A DNA stretch of 64,000 bases from Acidithiobacillus sp. YTS05 (GTDB taxonomy: Bacteria; Pseudomonadota; Gammaproteobacteria; Acidithiobacillales; Acidithiobacillaceae): assembly GCF_024396695.1 (NCBI RefSeq), contig NZ_CP094359.1:558001-622000 (forward strand), given 5' to 3'. The stretch's first letter is position 1; each line of letters opens with the position of its first letter. Shown one piece after another: positions 45,459-54,636 of the stretch. The notes below the pieces were generated by a model. The model saw only the letters and a list, made by a program, of their open reading frames with translations, was not told where the DNA came from and did not search any database. The translations under genes and the position numbers were made by a program.

Positions 45459-45480
45459 AGGCCAGTCGGATGACTGGCCT
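45459..45480 (-). terminator. Hairpin between rep and rpsT, likely terminator for rpsT
   Basis: AGGCCAGTC at 45459-45467 pairs with GACTGGCCT at 45472-45480 (9 bp, 4-base loop). On the minus strand it is followed by TTTCGCTTTT, a fair T-rich tail; on the plus strand the tail is weak. Confidence 0.7.
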
Positions 45481-45506
45481 CTTGTCTCGCTCGCTGCAGG
45501 AGACGA

Positions 45507-45785
45507 TCAGGCGCTAGCCTGTTCTCCCATTGCTTTCACCCGTGCCGACAGACGGCTCTTGGTGCGCGCTGCGGCGTTACGATGGATGACGCCCTTGCTG
45601 GCGGTCTTGTCGATGATCGACTCAGCCGTGTGCAACGCACTGCGAGCCTGTTCCTGGTTGCCCTCGCGGACGGCGCGCAGCACGTGCTTCACGTACGTGC
45701 GCATACGGGAATGCAGACTGTCGTTGTGCAGTCGCCGCTTTTGATTCTGAATTGCGCGCTTGCGCGCCTGAGCCGAATTCGCCAC
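45507..45785 (-). CDS. rpsT: 30S ribosomal protein S20
   Basis: 92 residues, Lys/Arg-rich: MANSAQARKRAIQNQKRR, then SRMRTYVKHVLRAV and KGVIHRNAAARTKSRLSARVKA, all typical of S20. GTG start with CAGGAG upstream. Has its own promoter at 45840-45868. Confidence 0.95.
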   Translation of the reverse strand: MANSAQARKRAIQNQKRRLHNDSLHSRMRTYVKHVLRAVREGNQEQARSALHTAESIIDKTASKGVIHRNAAARTKSRLSARVKAMGEQASA

Positions 45786-45839
45786 GCTACCACTCCTGAT
45801 ACATGCAAAGACCCCTTTACTGGGGCGACAGATAGACGG

Positions 45840-45868
45840 ATTCTGCGCAGTTTCACCAGCAAAGTCAA
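45840..45868 (-). promoter_or_regulatory. Predicted sigma-70 promoter of rpsT
   Basis: Read on the minus strand: TTGACT (45868-45863), 17-base spacer, CAGAAT (45845-45840). The transcript would have a leader of about 50 bases before the GTG, where S20 self-regulation often acts. Confidence 0.65.
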
Positions 45869-45985
45869 GGCGGCTTCGACACCATCCTCAAAGTGATCGG
45901 GGCCTTGGGTCGCAAGCACCATGCCGAAGTCACTCATCCGTTGTCCAAGCGCCCAGCCTCTAAGCCGTGAGGGTTTGCGTCGAGT

Positions 45986-47830
45986 TCAATGCTGTAGGTG
46001 CAAATGCGCCGGGGGCGGGCCGGGGTCACGGTCCGGCTGCAAGTAAGCGGCGATGGTCGCACGGGCCACCGGCAAGGCTTGCCAGGCATTGTGCCCGCCA
46101 TTCTCGACGACTACGGCTACCGCGATTTTGGGATGATCTACTGGTGCCCAGCCGATGAACAGGGAGTCGTTGTTGTAAATCGTCCGTCCATGGGCGTAGC
46201 CCTCGGGAATTTGTGCGGTACCCGTTTTGCCGGCGATGCTGATTCCGGGGATGCTGACGGTATGACAGGTGCCGGTATTGACGCAGGCCTCCATTCCCTG
46301 GCGTACGGCGTGCAATGCCACTGGGTCGATATGCAGGTTTTCCGGTGCCGCATTGGGGATCGGACTGCGTTCTCCAGTACTGGGATTGACCCATTCCTTG
46401 GCGACCTGTGGTTGCACCAGATAGCCGCCATTGGCGATGGCGGATACGGCGCGCGCGAGTTGCAGGGGGGTAACCAGGAGATAGCCCTGACCGATGCCCA
46501 AAATGACTGAATCGCCGGTGTACCAAGGGGCGTGCAGGTGCGCCCGCTTCCACTGTGGAGTGGGAACCAAGCCCGCCAAACCGCCCGGTAAATCGATACC
46601 GGGAGATTTGCCAAAGCCAAAGCGCCACAGGGTTTGATCCTGTAACTGGATGCCCATCTTCACCGCCAGCTTGTAATAAAAGACATCTACAGACCAAGCA
46701 AGCGCCTTGGTGAGATTGGTTTCGCCAAAACCACCGCGGTTCCAGTCCCAGTAGGTGTGTCCGCCAAGCTGAAAATTGCCCGGACAATAGGTCTGAAAAT
46801 CCGGGCCTATTACCCCCGACTGAATGGCCTGGATGGAGAAGAAGGGTTTAGCGCAGGAGCCGGGCGGGTAGAGGCCATTGTCGGCGCGGTCGGTAAGCGG
46901 ATGGCCAGGATTGTCGAGGAGGCTGCGCCAGTGCGCCGTACTGATGCCATCCACAAACCAGTTGGCATCGAAACTGGGGCTGCTGACCATGGCGAGTACA
47001 TGACCGTCGTTGGGATCAAGAGCGACGACGGCACCCCGATAATGGTTGCTCTCGAGGGCATTTGCCGCGGCTTCCTGCACCCGTAGCCGTAAATGGGTCA
47101 TAAGGTTGTCGCCAGCCAGCGGCTCTTGCTCCTCCAGCGTGCCGACCTGCAGCCCTTCGGCATTGATCTGTTTGATCTGATATCCCATCTGGCCGCGCAA
47201 CCGTTGCTCATAGTGGCCCTCCAGTCCGGTCTTGCCAATGTAGTCCCGCCCGCGGTAATTCTCTGCCTGATGCCGTTTGAGATCAGCAGCGGTGATCGGC
47301 CCCACATAGCCGACGACGTGGGAAAAAAGGGCACCGAAGGGATAGTTGCGATGCATCAGGGCGGTAACGCGCACTCCAGGAAAATCTGCCTTGCGCACCG
47401 CCAGGGCGGCGACTTGCTGGGGACTGAGATTCGCTTTGAGGATGATGGGATCAAAGCTCGCCTTGGCTGCCATGCTTTTGTCGAAACGGGCCATGTCACC
47501 GTCGGAAAGATCGAGCAGCTTCTGCAGGCGATCAAGGGTGCTGTCCAGGTCGCTGGTCTGATCTGGTGTGACTTCCACCGCGTAGGTTGGCTGATTTTGT
47601 GCAAGAATTTGGCCATGATCGGCAAGGATCAAGCCACGGGGTGGGTTGACAGGAACCAGGGCGACATGGTTGTCATGGGCCAGTTGCCGGAATTTTTGAT
47701 AATGCAATACCTGCAGGTCGAGCAGGCGGGCGAGCACGACCAGCAACAGCAGCAGCACCAGGATGGCAGCAAGGCCGAGCCGGTTACGAAAATACTGCCC
47801 GGAAATAAGAGGGGTGGAGGTCTTTTTCAT
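45986..47830 (-). CDS. mrdA: Penicillin-binding protein 2 (transpeptidase MrdA)
   Basis: 615 residues. One N-terminal membrane span (LGLAAILVLLLLLVVLARLLDL), a dimerisation domain, then the transpeptidase domain: GSCAK with the active serine near 325, SVD motif in AWSVDVFYY, and KTG in AGKTGTAQ near 534. It cross-links wall peptidoglycan for rod shape. No rodA is next to it. Start chosen by the usual MKK N-terminus; the ribosome site is weak. Confidence 0.92.
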   Translation of the reverse strand: MKKTSTPLISGQYFRNRLGLAAILVLLLLLVVLARLLDLQVLHYQKFRQLAHDNHVALVPVNPPRGLILADHGQILAQNQPTYAVEVTPDQTSDLDSTLDRLQKLLDLSDGDMARFDKSMAAKASFDPIILKANLSPQQVAALAVRKADFPGVRVTALMHRNYPFGALFSHVVGYVGPITAADLKRHQAENYRGRDYIGKTGLEGHYEQRLRGQMGYQIKQINAEGLQVGTLEEQEPLAGDNLMTHLRLRVQEAAANALESNHYRGAVVALDPNDGHVLAMVSSPSFDANWFVDGISTAHWRSLLDNPGHPLTDRADNGLYPPGSCAKPFFSIQAIQSGVIGPDFQTYCPGNFQLGGHTYWDWNRGGFGETNLTKALAWSVDVFYYKLAVKMGIQLQDQTLWRFGFGKSPGIDLPGGLAGLVPTPQWKRAHLHAPWYTGDSVILGIGQGYLLVTPLQLARAVSAIANGGYLVQPQVAKEWVNPSTGERSPIPNAAPENLHIDPVALHAVRQGMEACVNTGTCHTVSIPGISIAGKTGTAQIPEGYAHGRTIYNNDSLFIGWAPVDHPKIAVAVVVENGGHNAWQALPVARATIAAYLQPDRDPGPPPAHLHLQH

Positions 47831-47899
47831 GGGGTTATCGATTTGCAAATGCCTGCTGCCCTTCGTACACTCCTTGCCACACGGAAGCCGGGGGTAAGC

Positions 47900-48145
47900 G
47901 TGCGGGAATCTCGGGTCGAATCTCTCCTGGGTCAAGTCGAAGCCATGATACTCGATTATCACGCTCTGCGCCGCCAGGTGCGGGGAGTGGGGCAGATTGC
48001 CGAACTTGCGCGGCTACGTCGGGAAAAAGAGATCCTGGAAGCAGAAAATCTGCAGCTTCGTCGGCAGCAGCAAGACATTCGCGAGCGTCTGGATCGCTTA
48101 CTGGAGCAAATCTCCATCTGGGAAAGGGAAGAGTATCAGCGATGA
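47900..48145 (+). CDS. ZapB-like coiled-coil protein
   Basis: 81 residues, nearly all one coiled coil (heptads from ESLLGQVEAM to LLEQISIW). GTG start follows GGGGG by a few bases. Its stop overlaps zapA by 4 bases. Small coiled-coil partners of ZapA at this place are ZapB-type cell-division proteins; the identity is from length, coil and neighbour. Confidence 0.75.
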   Translation: MRESRVESLLGQVEAMILDYHALRRQVRGVGQIAELARLRREKEILEAENLQLRRQQQDIRERLDRLLEQISIWEREEYQR

Positions 48146-48459
48146 GTCAGGGCAATGCCGCCGATGCGCGCGAGCTGATCGCCGCAGAGTTTCTCAATCA
48201 ATCCTATCAAATCACCTGCTCGCCCGAAGAACGGAATCTGCTCGGGCAGGCTATTGTCACGCTGCAGGAGCGTTTGCAGGCCGCCAAGGTGCGTCAGGGC
48301 GTGGGCGTCCAGAGGGAGCGCGCCCTGCTCATGGTTGCGTTGAATCTCGCTGCTGACCTGCAGCGTAGCCAGGGTGAATTGCAACAAGCGCAGAATACTC
48401 TGGAGACCGTGACTGCCCGACTGCGGAACCTGGTTGACATGGGGCAGGGCGCGGAGTAG
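48142..48459 (+). CDS. zapA: Cell division protein ZapA
   Basis: 105 residues. A short N-terminal domain with EFLNQSYQITCSPEERNLL and the long C-terminal helix LLMVALNLAADLQRS match ZapA, which binds and bundles FtsZ. Order zapA-6S RNA-fthC is the gammaproteobacterial one and confirms it. Confidence 0.9.
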   Translation: MSQGNAADARELIAAEFLNQSYQITCSPEERNLLGQAIVTLQERLQAAKVRQGVGVQRERALLMVALNLAADLQRSQGELQQAQNTLETVTARLRNLVDMGQGAE

Positions 48460-48640
48460 CTTGGGACTACTCCCTGCGGGGCTCGTGGTTCCGGGATATT
48501 TCCTGAACCAACATTGTCTATCCAGGGGGCCTTGGTCCATATCGTTGGTGTGCCGCTCCCCTGCGGAGTAGCCTGATACGATTCCCGGGCTCCCGACCTG
48601 GTCATCAGGTTCGTGGGATAGCGGGCGCCACGACCCAAGC
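48459..48640 (+). ncRNA. ssrS: 6S RNA
   Basis: About 182 bases between zapA and the 5-FCL gene, the classic ssrS slot. The ends pair (GCTTGGG at 48459-48465 with CCCAAGC at 48634-48640), and the interior has complementary GC-rich blocks on both sides of a less paired middle, as in the open-promoter-like 6S fold. It would bind RNA polymerase and damp transcription in stationary phase. Exact ends are estimated from the pairing. Confidence 0.85.
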
Positions 48641-48653
48641 GGGGAGTTTTTCT

Positions 48654-49250
48654 TTGTCGGCATCCAAAATCGATATTCGTCGTAGCATGCGGCAACGCCG
48701 CGCGTCCTTGAGTGCCGCTGATCTTCGCCAGGCGGAGGGTGGCCTGCTTCGGCAATTACGAAATTCCCCAATTCTCCGCAAGGCGGGTACCGTTGCTTTA
48801 TATTGGCCCATGCGCGGGGAAATTGGTGCCCTGCCTATCCTGCAACTGCCCTGGTCGCATCGCCAACGGTTCTTTCTCCCCGTTCTGGCTGGCTTGCACG
48901 CGACTGAGCTCCGTTTTGCGCCGTTTTCCGCAGGTACAATCCTCAGCAGAAACCGTCTGGGAATCCCCGAACCCGAGGTGCCGCGTCGTTACTGGAAATC
49001 TGCCGCAGAGCTGGACCTGTTGTTGTTGCCGTTGGTCGCTTTCGATACCACTGGCCAACGTCTGGGTATGGGAGGAGGCTTCTATGATCGCAGCCTGGCA
49101 GCATTGCGGCATCGCCGTCACTGGCGTCGCCCCCGTCTGGTGGGGGTAGCCCACGCCTTTCAGGAGGTGCGAGAATTGCCGACGGAGCCATGGGATATTC
49201 CTCTGGATGCCATTGCCACGGAACGAGAGTACCGGAGTTTTCGACGATGA
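48654..49250 (+). CDS. fthC: 5-formyltetrahydrofolate cyclo-ligase
   Basis: 198 residues. TTG start chosen because GGGGAG at 48641-48646 is well spaced. The ATP/folate signatures are RRSMRQRRASLS and LVAFDTTGQRLGMGGGFYDR. Also called ygfA. Makes 5,10-methenyl-THF from 5-formyl-THF. Directly downstream of 6S RNA, with ATGA overlap to ymdB. Confidence 0.92.
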   Translation: MSASKIDIRRSMRQRRASLSAADLRQAEGGLLRQLRNSPILRKAGTVALYWPMRGEIGALPILQLPWSHRQRFFLPVLAGLHATELRFAPFSAGTILSRNRLGIPEPEVPRRYWKSAAELDLLLLPLVAFDTTGQRLGMGGGFYDRSLAALRHRRHWRRPRLVGVAHAFQEVRELPTEPWDIPLDAIATEREYRSFRR

Positions 49251-50041
49251 ACGTACGAATTTTCTTTGCGGGCGATGTGATGGGAGCGCCTGGACGCCGT
49301 GCCCTGCAGCGAGGGCTCGCCGATCTGCGCGCGGAAAGAGTGTTGGATGCGGTAGTGGTCAATGGCGAAAATGCCGCTGGTGGTGCGGGAATCACGCGCA
49401 AGATCCTGGACGAGTTTTTCGCCTGCGGCATCGATGCAGTTACCGCAGGAAATCATGTTTGGGATCAAAAAGAAACGATCAGCTTTATTGTGGAGGAGGC
49501 GCGGCTGCTTCGTCCTTATAACGCACCTCCCGGTACGCCGGGTCGCGGGGCGCTGCGGATCGAAAAAAACGGCTGGCGCCTCGGCGTGCTCAACCTCATG
49601 GGGCGCTTGTTCATGCATCCGCTCTACGATTGTCCCTTCCGTGCCGCGGACGTCGCCCTGGGCGACGAACTAGCCGGCTGTGATGTGATCCTCGTCGATT
49701 TGCACGCGGAGGCCACTAGCGAAAAATATGCCCTTGCCTGGCATCTGGACGGCAGAGTCAGCATGGCGGTCGGTAGCCATACCCATGTTCCTACGGCGGA
49801 CGAGCGGGTGTTCCCCGGGGGTATGGCTTATCAAAGTGACGCCGGCATGTGCGGTTGTTACGATTCGATCATCGGGGTGGATCGGGAAATTGCCAAGCGC
49901 CGATTCATCGACGCCATGCCTGCCAGAGCGCCGGTGGTCGATGGCGTGGCGAGCCTCTGTGGTCTACTGGCAGAAATCGACACCGAGACGGGGAAGGCAG
50001 TACAGGTGGAGCGGATTCGTCGGGACTACCCCGCGGATTGA
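49247..50041 (+). CDS. YmdB-family metallophosphoesterase
   Basis: 264 residues. FFAGDVMGAPGRR, VVNGENAAGG, TAGNHVWDQ and VGSHTHVPTAD are the metal-binding motifs of the TIGR00282 family. Members hydrolyse 2',3'-cyclic nucleotides (in Bacillus, affecting biofilm and motility). It overlaps fthC by 4 bases and the convergent peptidase gene by 16. Confidence 0.88.
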   Translation: MNVRIFFAGDVMGAPGRRALQRGLADLRAERVLDAVVVNGENAAGGAGITRKILDEFFACGIDAVTAGNHVWDQKETISFIVEEARLLRPYNAPPGTPGRGALRIEKNGWRLGVLNLMGRLFMHPLYDCPFRAADVALGDELAGCDVILVDLHAEATSEKYALAWHLDGRVSMAVGSHTHVPTADERVFPGGMAYQSDAGMCGCYDSIIGVDREIAKRRFIDAMPARAPVVDGVASLCGLLAEIDTETGKAVQVERIRRDYPAD

Positions 50042-51789
50042 GCTACTGAAGCCCCACTGAGCCAGTCGCTGCAGCGCTGGTCTCCGCCAGCGCCGATCTG
50101 TAGATAGGCAGTATCCAGCGGGGGAACAAGCAAAACGCAATCGCACTCGTGCATCCGGCCATCGCGCAGAAAGTGCAGGTGCCGAGGGATTCCTGGAGTC
50201 AGTCGATCGATTTGGGACTGCAGAGTCTCGGCCAGGATTTCCTCTCCGTCCAGGGCCAGCAGACGGTCCCCCGGACAAAGACCGGCCTGTTCCGCCGCTC
50301 CGCCAGCACGCACGAAGGTCAGTTCGACGCCGATTGCTGCCTTTTTCCAGTTTGCACCGAGATCCGCGCGTCGAACGTCCATCTCCACACCGCCACGGTC
50401 CTGCTCGTCGCGGGCAGCACGCCAGTGCAGATCGACCCCCAGAATCTGCAGACATTCTTGCAGGGGTAGGGGCTGCGTTTCGGTAACCCACTGCCGCACT
50501 TCGTCGACCCCCGTATTTCCCAAAATAGGCTCGAGGAGGGTAAAAATTTCGCCTTCTGGGAGAGGCCGCTGCCTCTGTCCATAGTCTTGCCAGAGTCGGC
50601 GCAGAAACGCGTCGAGGCTGGCGCCACGCTGCCGCAGTCGCGCATCGAGACAGAGGGCGGCAAGGGCGCCCTTGTTGTAATAGCTGATCTCGAAGTTGGC
50701 CGCGGATGGATGCGGATGATAGAGCTTGGTCCAGGCGTCGGCACTGGATTCCGCCAGGCTCTGATAGCTTTCCCCGGGACGCCGGGCGAGGCGAGTGATT
50801 TCCTGTCCCAGTTCTTCGAGGTATTGTGCCGGAGACCATAGGCCTGCGCGACACAGAAGCAGGCTGTCGTAGTAGGAAGTGATACCCTCGAAGACCCAGA
50901 GATCGCGACTGATCATCTCTGTTTCCCAGAAGCTGTCACTCCATGCCGCCGGACGGATACCCTGGACCAGCCAGGAATGAAAATACTCGTGGCTGGCGAG
51001 GCCAAGAAACTGACGGTAGCCTTTGGGATCCGTGCCGTCGAGGTCACTACGGTTGCACAACAGTGCAGAGGATGCCTGGTGTTCGAGGCCACCATAGGCG
51101 TTTTGCCCACTCATGCACAGAAAATGATAGCGCGAGAAGGGGCTACCGCCCCAGAACTGCTGCTGGTAGGCACAGATTCTGGCAAGATCCTCGCCCAGGC
51201 GGAGTAACTCTGGGTTGCCGTGGCCCAACAGAGCGAGGTGATGAGGTAATTCTCCGGCACAGAAGTCCACCCGATGCAGGGGGCCGAAGAGCAAGGGATG
51301 ATTGCAGAAGCTGCGGTAGTCGGGGGCGCGAAACTCGCCCCAGGACCACGCGCTGTCAGAGATCGCTTCCATGCTGGTGGCCAATTGCCAGTCGGCAGGA
51401 CCACTGATTTGCAAGATATGTTCTTGCTGCTCCTGACTAAGTACCCGCAGAAATACTGCCGGGCCATTGAAGAACCCGCCCCTGTCATCAAGGTAGGCAG
51501 TGCGCACCGATCGGTCAAAGGCATAGACCTGATAGGAAATGGTTACCGGGCCGATACAGGGAGCCAAGCGCCAATGATCCTTGCGGAATTTTTCCACCGG
51601 CAATTGCCGTCCGCCTGCCGTTGCCCGCATGCTGACGATGTGGCGGGCGAGATCACGGATAGTATAACTGCCGGGCACCCAGGCGGGCAGGGCAAGAATC
51701 TGACCGTCTGGGTCGGGCTCGGCAAGGTGCAGATCTACCTGAATCAGGTGGGCATTTTCTTGCAGACGGATATGGTATTGCAGATTCAT
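50026..51789 (-). CDS. M61-family metallopeptidase with PDZ domain
   Basis: 587 residues. Zinc site HEYFH (277-281) plus Glu311 in WVFEGITSYY; the C-terminal part (about 490-560) is a PDZ domain (AEQAGLCPGDRLLALDGE). Glycyl-aminopeptidase type, probably cytoplasmic since no signal peptide is seen. GAGG upstream of ATG 51789. Confidence 0.88.
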   Translation of the reverse strand: MNLQYHIRLQENAHLIQVDLHLAEPDPDGQILALPAWVPGSYTIRDLARHIVSMRATAGGRQLPVEKFRKDHWRLAPCIGPVTISYQVYAFDRSVRTAYLDDRGGFFNGPAVFLRVLSQEQQEHILQISGPADWQLATSMEAISDSAWSWGEFRAPDYRSFCNHPLLFGPLHRVDFCAGELPHHLALLGHGNPELLRLGEDLARICAYQQQFWGGSPFSRYHFLCMSGQNAYGGLEHQASSALLCNRSDLDGTDPKGYRQFLGLASHEYFHSWLVQGIRPAAWSDSFWETEMISRDLWVFEGITSYYDSLLLCRAGLWSPAQYLEELGQEITRLARRPGESYQSLAESSADAWTKLYHPHPSAANFEISYYNKGALAALCLDARLRQRGASLDAFLRRLWQDYGQRQRPLPEGEIFTLLEPILGNTGVDEVRQWVTETQPLPLQECLQILGVDLHWRAARDEQDRGGVEMDVRRADLGANWKKAAIGVELTFVRAGGAAEQAGLCPGDRLLALDGEEILAETLQSQIDRLTPGIPRHLHFLRDGRMHECDCVLLVPPLDTAYLQIGAGGDQRCSDWLSGASVAQSAG

Positions 51790-51796
51790 GAATGCC

Positions 51797-52339
51797 TCAG
51801 CGCCAGGCGGGCGCCAGTTGGCGAAAGCGTGGATCGGCGGCGTCCTCCATCCATTCATAGAAGATGGATTCGGTGCTGCTGAGGATGACACCGGCATGGC
51901 GCAGACGTTCGAGTGCCCACTCGCTCTGCCGGAGCTCGCGACTGGCTACCGCATCGATGGCGACAAGCACCTGCCAGCCCTGGGCCTGCAGGTCGAGGGC
52001 CGTTTGCAGCACGCAGATGTGGGTTTCTACTCCCAGTAGGCAGATCTGCCGGCGATCCACCCGGGAACGCAGCGCATTGCGTAAGGCGGGGTTGGCATGA
52101 CAGGAGAACTCGGTTTTCTCGAACGTCGGACCGAAATCGTGGAGGCTGGGATCGATCGCACCGAGCCCCTTGGGATATTGGGCCGAGAGCAGAATGGGAA
52201 GTTCCAAGGCTTTGGCACTATTCAGGAAGCGACGGACGTTGTGCAAGAGGGTTTCCTTGCGTTCGTCCCCCAGCATGGCCAGTAGCTTGTCCTGCAGGTC
52301 GATGGCCAGGACGAGGCTGCGTGCTGCCCGAACCCGCAT
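51797..52339 (-). CDS. Isochorismatase-family cysteine hydrolase
   Basis: 180 residues. The triad is Asp14 (AIDLQD), Lys75 (EKTEF) and Cys109 (GVETHICVLQTA). Similar to YcaC-type hydrolases; the substrate is not known. It lies in a close minus-strand run with the methyltransferase upstream and the M61 peptidase downstream. Confidence 0.87.
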   Translation of the reverse strand: MRVRAARSLVLAIDLQDKLLAMLGDERKETLLHNVRRFLNSAKALELPILLSAQYPKGLGAIDPSLHDFGPTFEKTEFSCHANPALRNALRSRVDRRQICLLGVETHICVLQTALDLQAQGWQVLVAIDAVASRELRQSEWALERLRHAGVILSSTESIFYEWMEDAADPRFRQLAPAWR

Positions 52340-52341
52340 CT

Positions 52342-53001
52342 TCAGAACTGGAATTTCTTGCTGGCGGGGTGGCGTAGCGCGGGGATGTCCGTTTCAAACA
52401 GGTCCTTGCTACCCAGGCTGCCGTCGGCGCCGCGGCGATAGCGGCGCACCTTGCAAAGCGGAGACTCCCCGAGGATGGCCAGCAGGCGCCCGCCGGGGTT
52501 CAACTGCTCGAGAAAGGCCTTGGGAAGCTGCGGGAGAGAACCGGTCAGGACGATAACGTCGAAGGGGCCGGATACGGTCCAGCCGCCCGCAGCATCACCC
52601 ACATGGAGATGAACATTGGTAACGCCCTGCATTTGCAGACGCCCTTCGGCGGCGTGAATGAAATCGGCACGATCATCAACGCTATGGACGATCTTGCCCA
52701 TACTGGCCAACAGGGCGGTAAAGTAGCCGCTACCGGTGCCAACTTCGAGGATCTGGTCTTGCGGGCGAATTTCCAACTCCTGCAAAACCCGCGCTTCCAT
52801 CTTTGGTGTCCACATTCGTTCGCCGTGCCCCAAGGGGATTTCAAAGTCGGCGAAGGCGAGCTCCTGCAGCTGCGCAGGCACGAACTGTTCCCGCTTGACG
52901 AGTTGCAGAACTTGCAGAACTTCCGGGTCGAGAACATCCCAAGTGCGAATCTGGGTGTCGATCATGGTTTGGCGAAGGCTGTCGAAGTGCATGGGAATCA
53001 T
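52342..53001 (-). CDS. Protein-L-isoaspartate O-methyltransferase-like protein
   Basis: 219 residues. VKREQFVPAQLQELAFADFEIPLGHGERMWTP is the Pcm-type start, and VGTGSGYFTALLA is the SAM-binding motif I. Pcm repairs isoaspartyl residues. True Pcm has a fuller N-terminus, so a Pcm-like protein is the safer name. An in-frame ATG at 52992 is an alternative start. Confidence 0.82.
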   Translation of the reverse strand: MIPMHFDSLRQTMIDTQIRTWDVLDPEVLQVLQLVKREQFVPAQLQELAFADFEIPLGHGERMWTPKMEARVLQELEIRPQDQILEVGTGSGYFTALLASMGKIVHSVDDRADFIHAAEGRLQMQGVTNVHLHVGDAAGGWTVSGPFDVIVLTGSLPQLPKAFLEQLNPGGRLLAILGESPLCKVRRYRRGADGSLGSKDLFETDIPALRHPASKKFQF

Positions 53002-53065
53002 CCAAAATACCTGCTACATTTAGGCATGCCGCCTAGGGCAAGTCAATTTTTCCGGGAGTCGATCA

Positions 53066-54004
53066 TTGGAAAGTCGGGCGCACGCTTTGATTGCCTTGGT
53101 CTTCGTTGTCGTGTTGGGGGTAGCACTCGCGGTGGCCGGACTCTGGATGCACCATTCGGCGCCGGTCGGCAAGCTTTACAATGTCATCTCCCCGTACAGT
53201 GTGACGGGTCTTACAGTGCAAGCGCCGGTGCGTTTCAAAGGCGTGCGCGTGGGCGAGGTGAAGTCCATTGGTTTCGATCCACGCAATCCGCGTATGGTGC
53301 AGGTGCAGGTCAGTATCGACGCCAATACTCCGATCACCAAAGCGACCTTTGCCGAGCTGGCACCGCAGGGGGTGACGGGACTGAGCTATTTGTCGCTCAA
53401 CGATGCCGGCACGGATTTTTCTCCGCTAGCGCATGCGCCAGGACAGGCTCCCGACATTCCGATGCATCCGAGTTTCATTCAGGTGCTGTCCCGCAGTGGC
53501 GAATCCTTGGTCAAGCAGGGCAATGAATTGGCTTTTCGCATGAACGACCTCCTCGATGAGGAGAACCGCAAGCACTTTACGGCGACCTTGCGGCACTTGG
53601 ACCAGGCCAGCGCTGAGCTGGCCGAGCTGGAGGCCGCTTTACAGCCAGCTCTGCGGGAGTTGCCGTCGACCATCGCCGCGACACGTTCGACCATGCAGTC
53701 CAGTCAGCAACTCGTGCGTCACCTGGATGATCTGGCACTTGCCGCCAAGGCACCTCTGCAACAGCTCAACGGCACCAGTGTTGCCTTGCACCAGTTGGCG
53801 AGTTCCGGTCAGCAGAGTGTCGCCGTCCTCAATGATCAGACGCTCCCGCAGCTCAATGCCCTGACGCAGAGTCTACTGCAAAGCAGTCAGGACCTGGGCA
53901 ACCTGAGTCGTGAATTGCGGCAAAACCCGCAATCCCTCTTGTATGGGCGTGGAGCACCGCCGCCCGGACCGGGACAGTCGGGCTTTGCCGGGGGGAATTC
54001 ATGA
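53066..54004 (+). CDS. MCE-domain protein (MlaD/PqiB-like)
   Basis: 312 residues. TTG start with CGGGAG upstream. One N-terminal membrane span (ALIALVFVVVLGVALAVAGLW), an MCE domain (GLTVQAPVRFKGVRVGEVKSIGFD ... GVTGLSYLSLN), then a long helical coiled tail. MCE proteins form tunnels that move lipids between membranes. No ABC permease or ATPase gene is adjacent; it is paired only with the lipoprotein that follows. Confidence 0.87.
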   Translation: MESRAHALIALVFVVVLGVALAVAGLWMHHSAPVGKLYNVISPYSVTGLTVQAPVRFKGVRVGEVKSIGFDPRNPRMVQVQVSIDANTPITKATFAELAPQGVTGLSYLSLNDAGTDFSPLAHAPGQAPDIPMHPSFIQVLSRSGESLVKQGNELAFRMNDLLDEENRKHFTATLRHLDQASAELAELEAALQPALRELPSTIAATRSTMQSSQQLVRHLDDLALAAKAPLQQLNGTSVALHQLASSGQQSVAVLNDQTLPQLNALTQSLLQSSQDLGNLSRELRQNPQSLLYGRGAPPPGPGQSGFAGGNS

Positions 54005-54636
54005 AGGGAAAGGCAAATTTCTGGCGCGTTCTCGTGGGTACTGCACTGGCGTCGGCAAGCTTGGCCCTGGCGGCCTGTGCCAGTGCGCCGGCGTGGCAGC
54101 AGCCGTATGCCTTGACCGCTGCGCCGGATACGCAGCCCGCGGGGCAACACCAGGCCGGCGTGTTGCGTCTGGAAGCCGTCACGGCGCCGAGCTGGCTGGC
54201 GGGCGAGGAGTACCTCTACCGCTTGGGGTATGCCAATCCCCAGGCCCTGCGGCCGTACAACGATGCGCGCTGGGCGGCGGCGCCGGGCCAGATGCTGACC
54301 GTGTTACTGAGCCAACGTCTGCGACAGCAGGGCGACTGGCGCGCCGTCCTGGGGCCGACGCAGGCGGGCCGTCCGGTCTTGCTACTGCAATTGGGGCTGC
54401 AAGATTTTACGGTGCATTATAGCGATGCCACGGCGGGCGCGGCGCAGATCTCCTGTACCGCGACCCTGCTGGCCGCCCAGGGCTATCGCGTTCTGGCGCA
54501 GAAAAGCTTTGCCGTCCAGGCGCCCTTGCCGAGTGCTGGACCCGCTGCGGGTGCCACTGCCATGAACTGGGCCGCTCAGGAGCTGGTGGCGCAGATCGGC
54601 GACTGGGCGGCGCAACACAGTCCTGCCGCAGACTAA
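54001..54636 (+). CDS. PqiC-like outer-membrane lipoprotein (ABC-transport auxiliary)
   Basis: 211 residues. Signal with lipobox LALAAC. The mature domain contains the auxiliary-component pattern (VLRLEAVTAPSWLAGEEYLYR) seen in lipoproteins that serve MCE systems. Overlaps the MCE gene by 4 bases, so they act together. Confidence 0.82.
   Translation: MKGKANFWRVLVGTALASASLALAACASAPAWQQPYALTAAPDTQPAGQHQAGVLRLEAVTAPSWLAGEEYLYRLGYANPQALRPYNDARWAAAPGQMLTVLLSQRLRQQGDWRAVLGPTQAGRPVLLLQLGLQDFTVHYSDATAGAAQISCTATLLAAQGYRVLAQKSFAVQAPLPSAGPAAGATAMNWAAQELVAQIGDWAAQHSPAAD

Noticed and set aside
45689..45937. 82-residue minus-strand frame upstream of and overlapping rpsT, beginning MSDFGMVLATQG
   Set aside because: Its start slightly resembles DsrE proteins, but it overlaps rpsT by about 100 bases in another frame, covers the rpsT promoter and ends in arbitrary sequence.
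47093..47899. Long plus-strand frame leading into the ZapB-like gene
   Set aside because: Most of it is antisense to mrdA; only the part from GTG 47900 has a ribosome site and a coiled-coil pattern.
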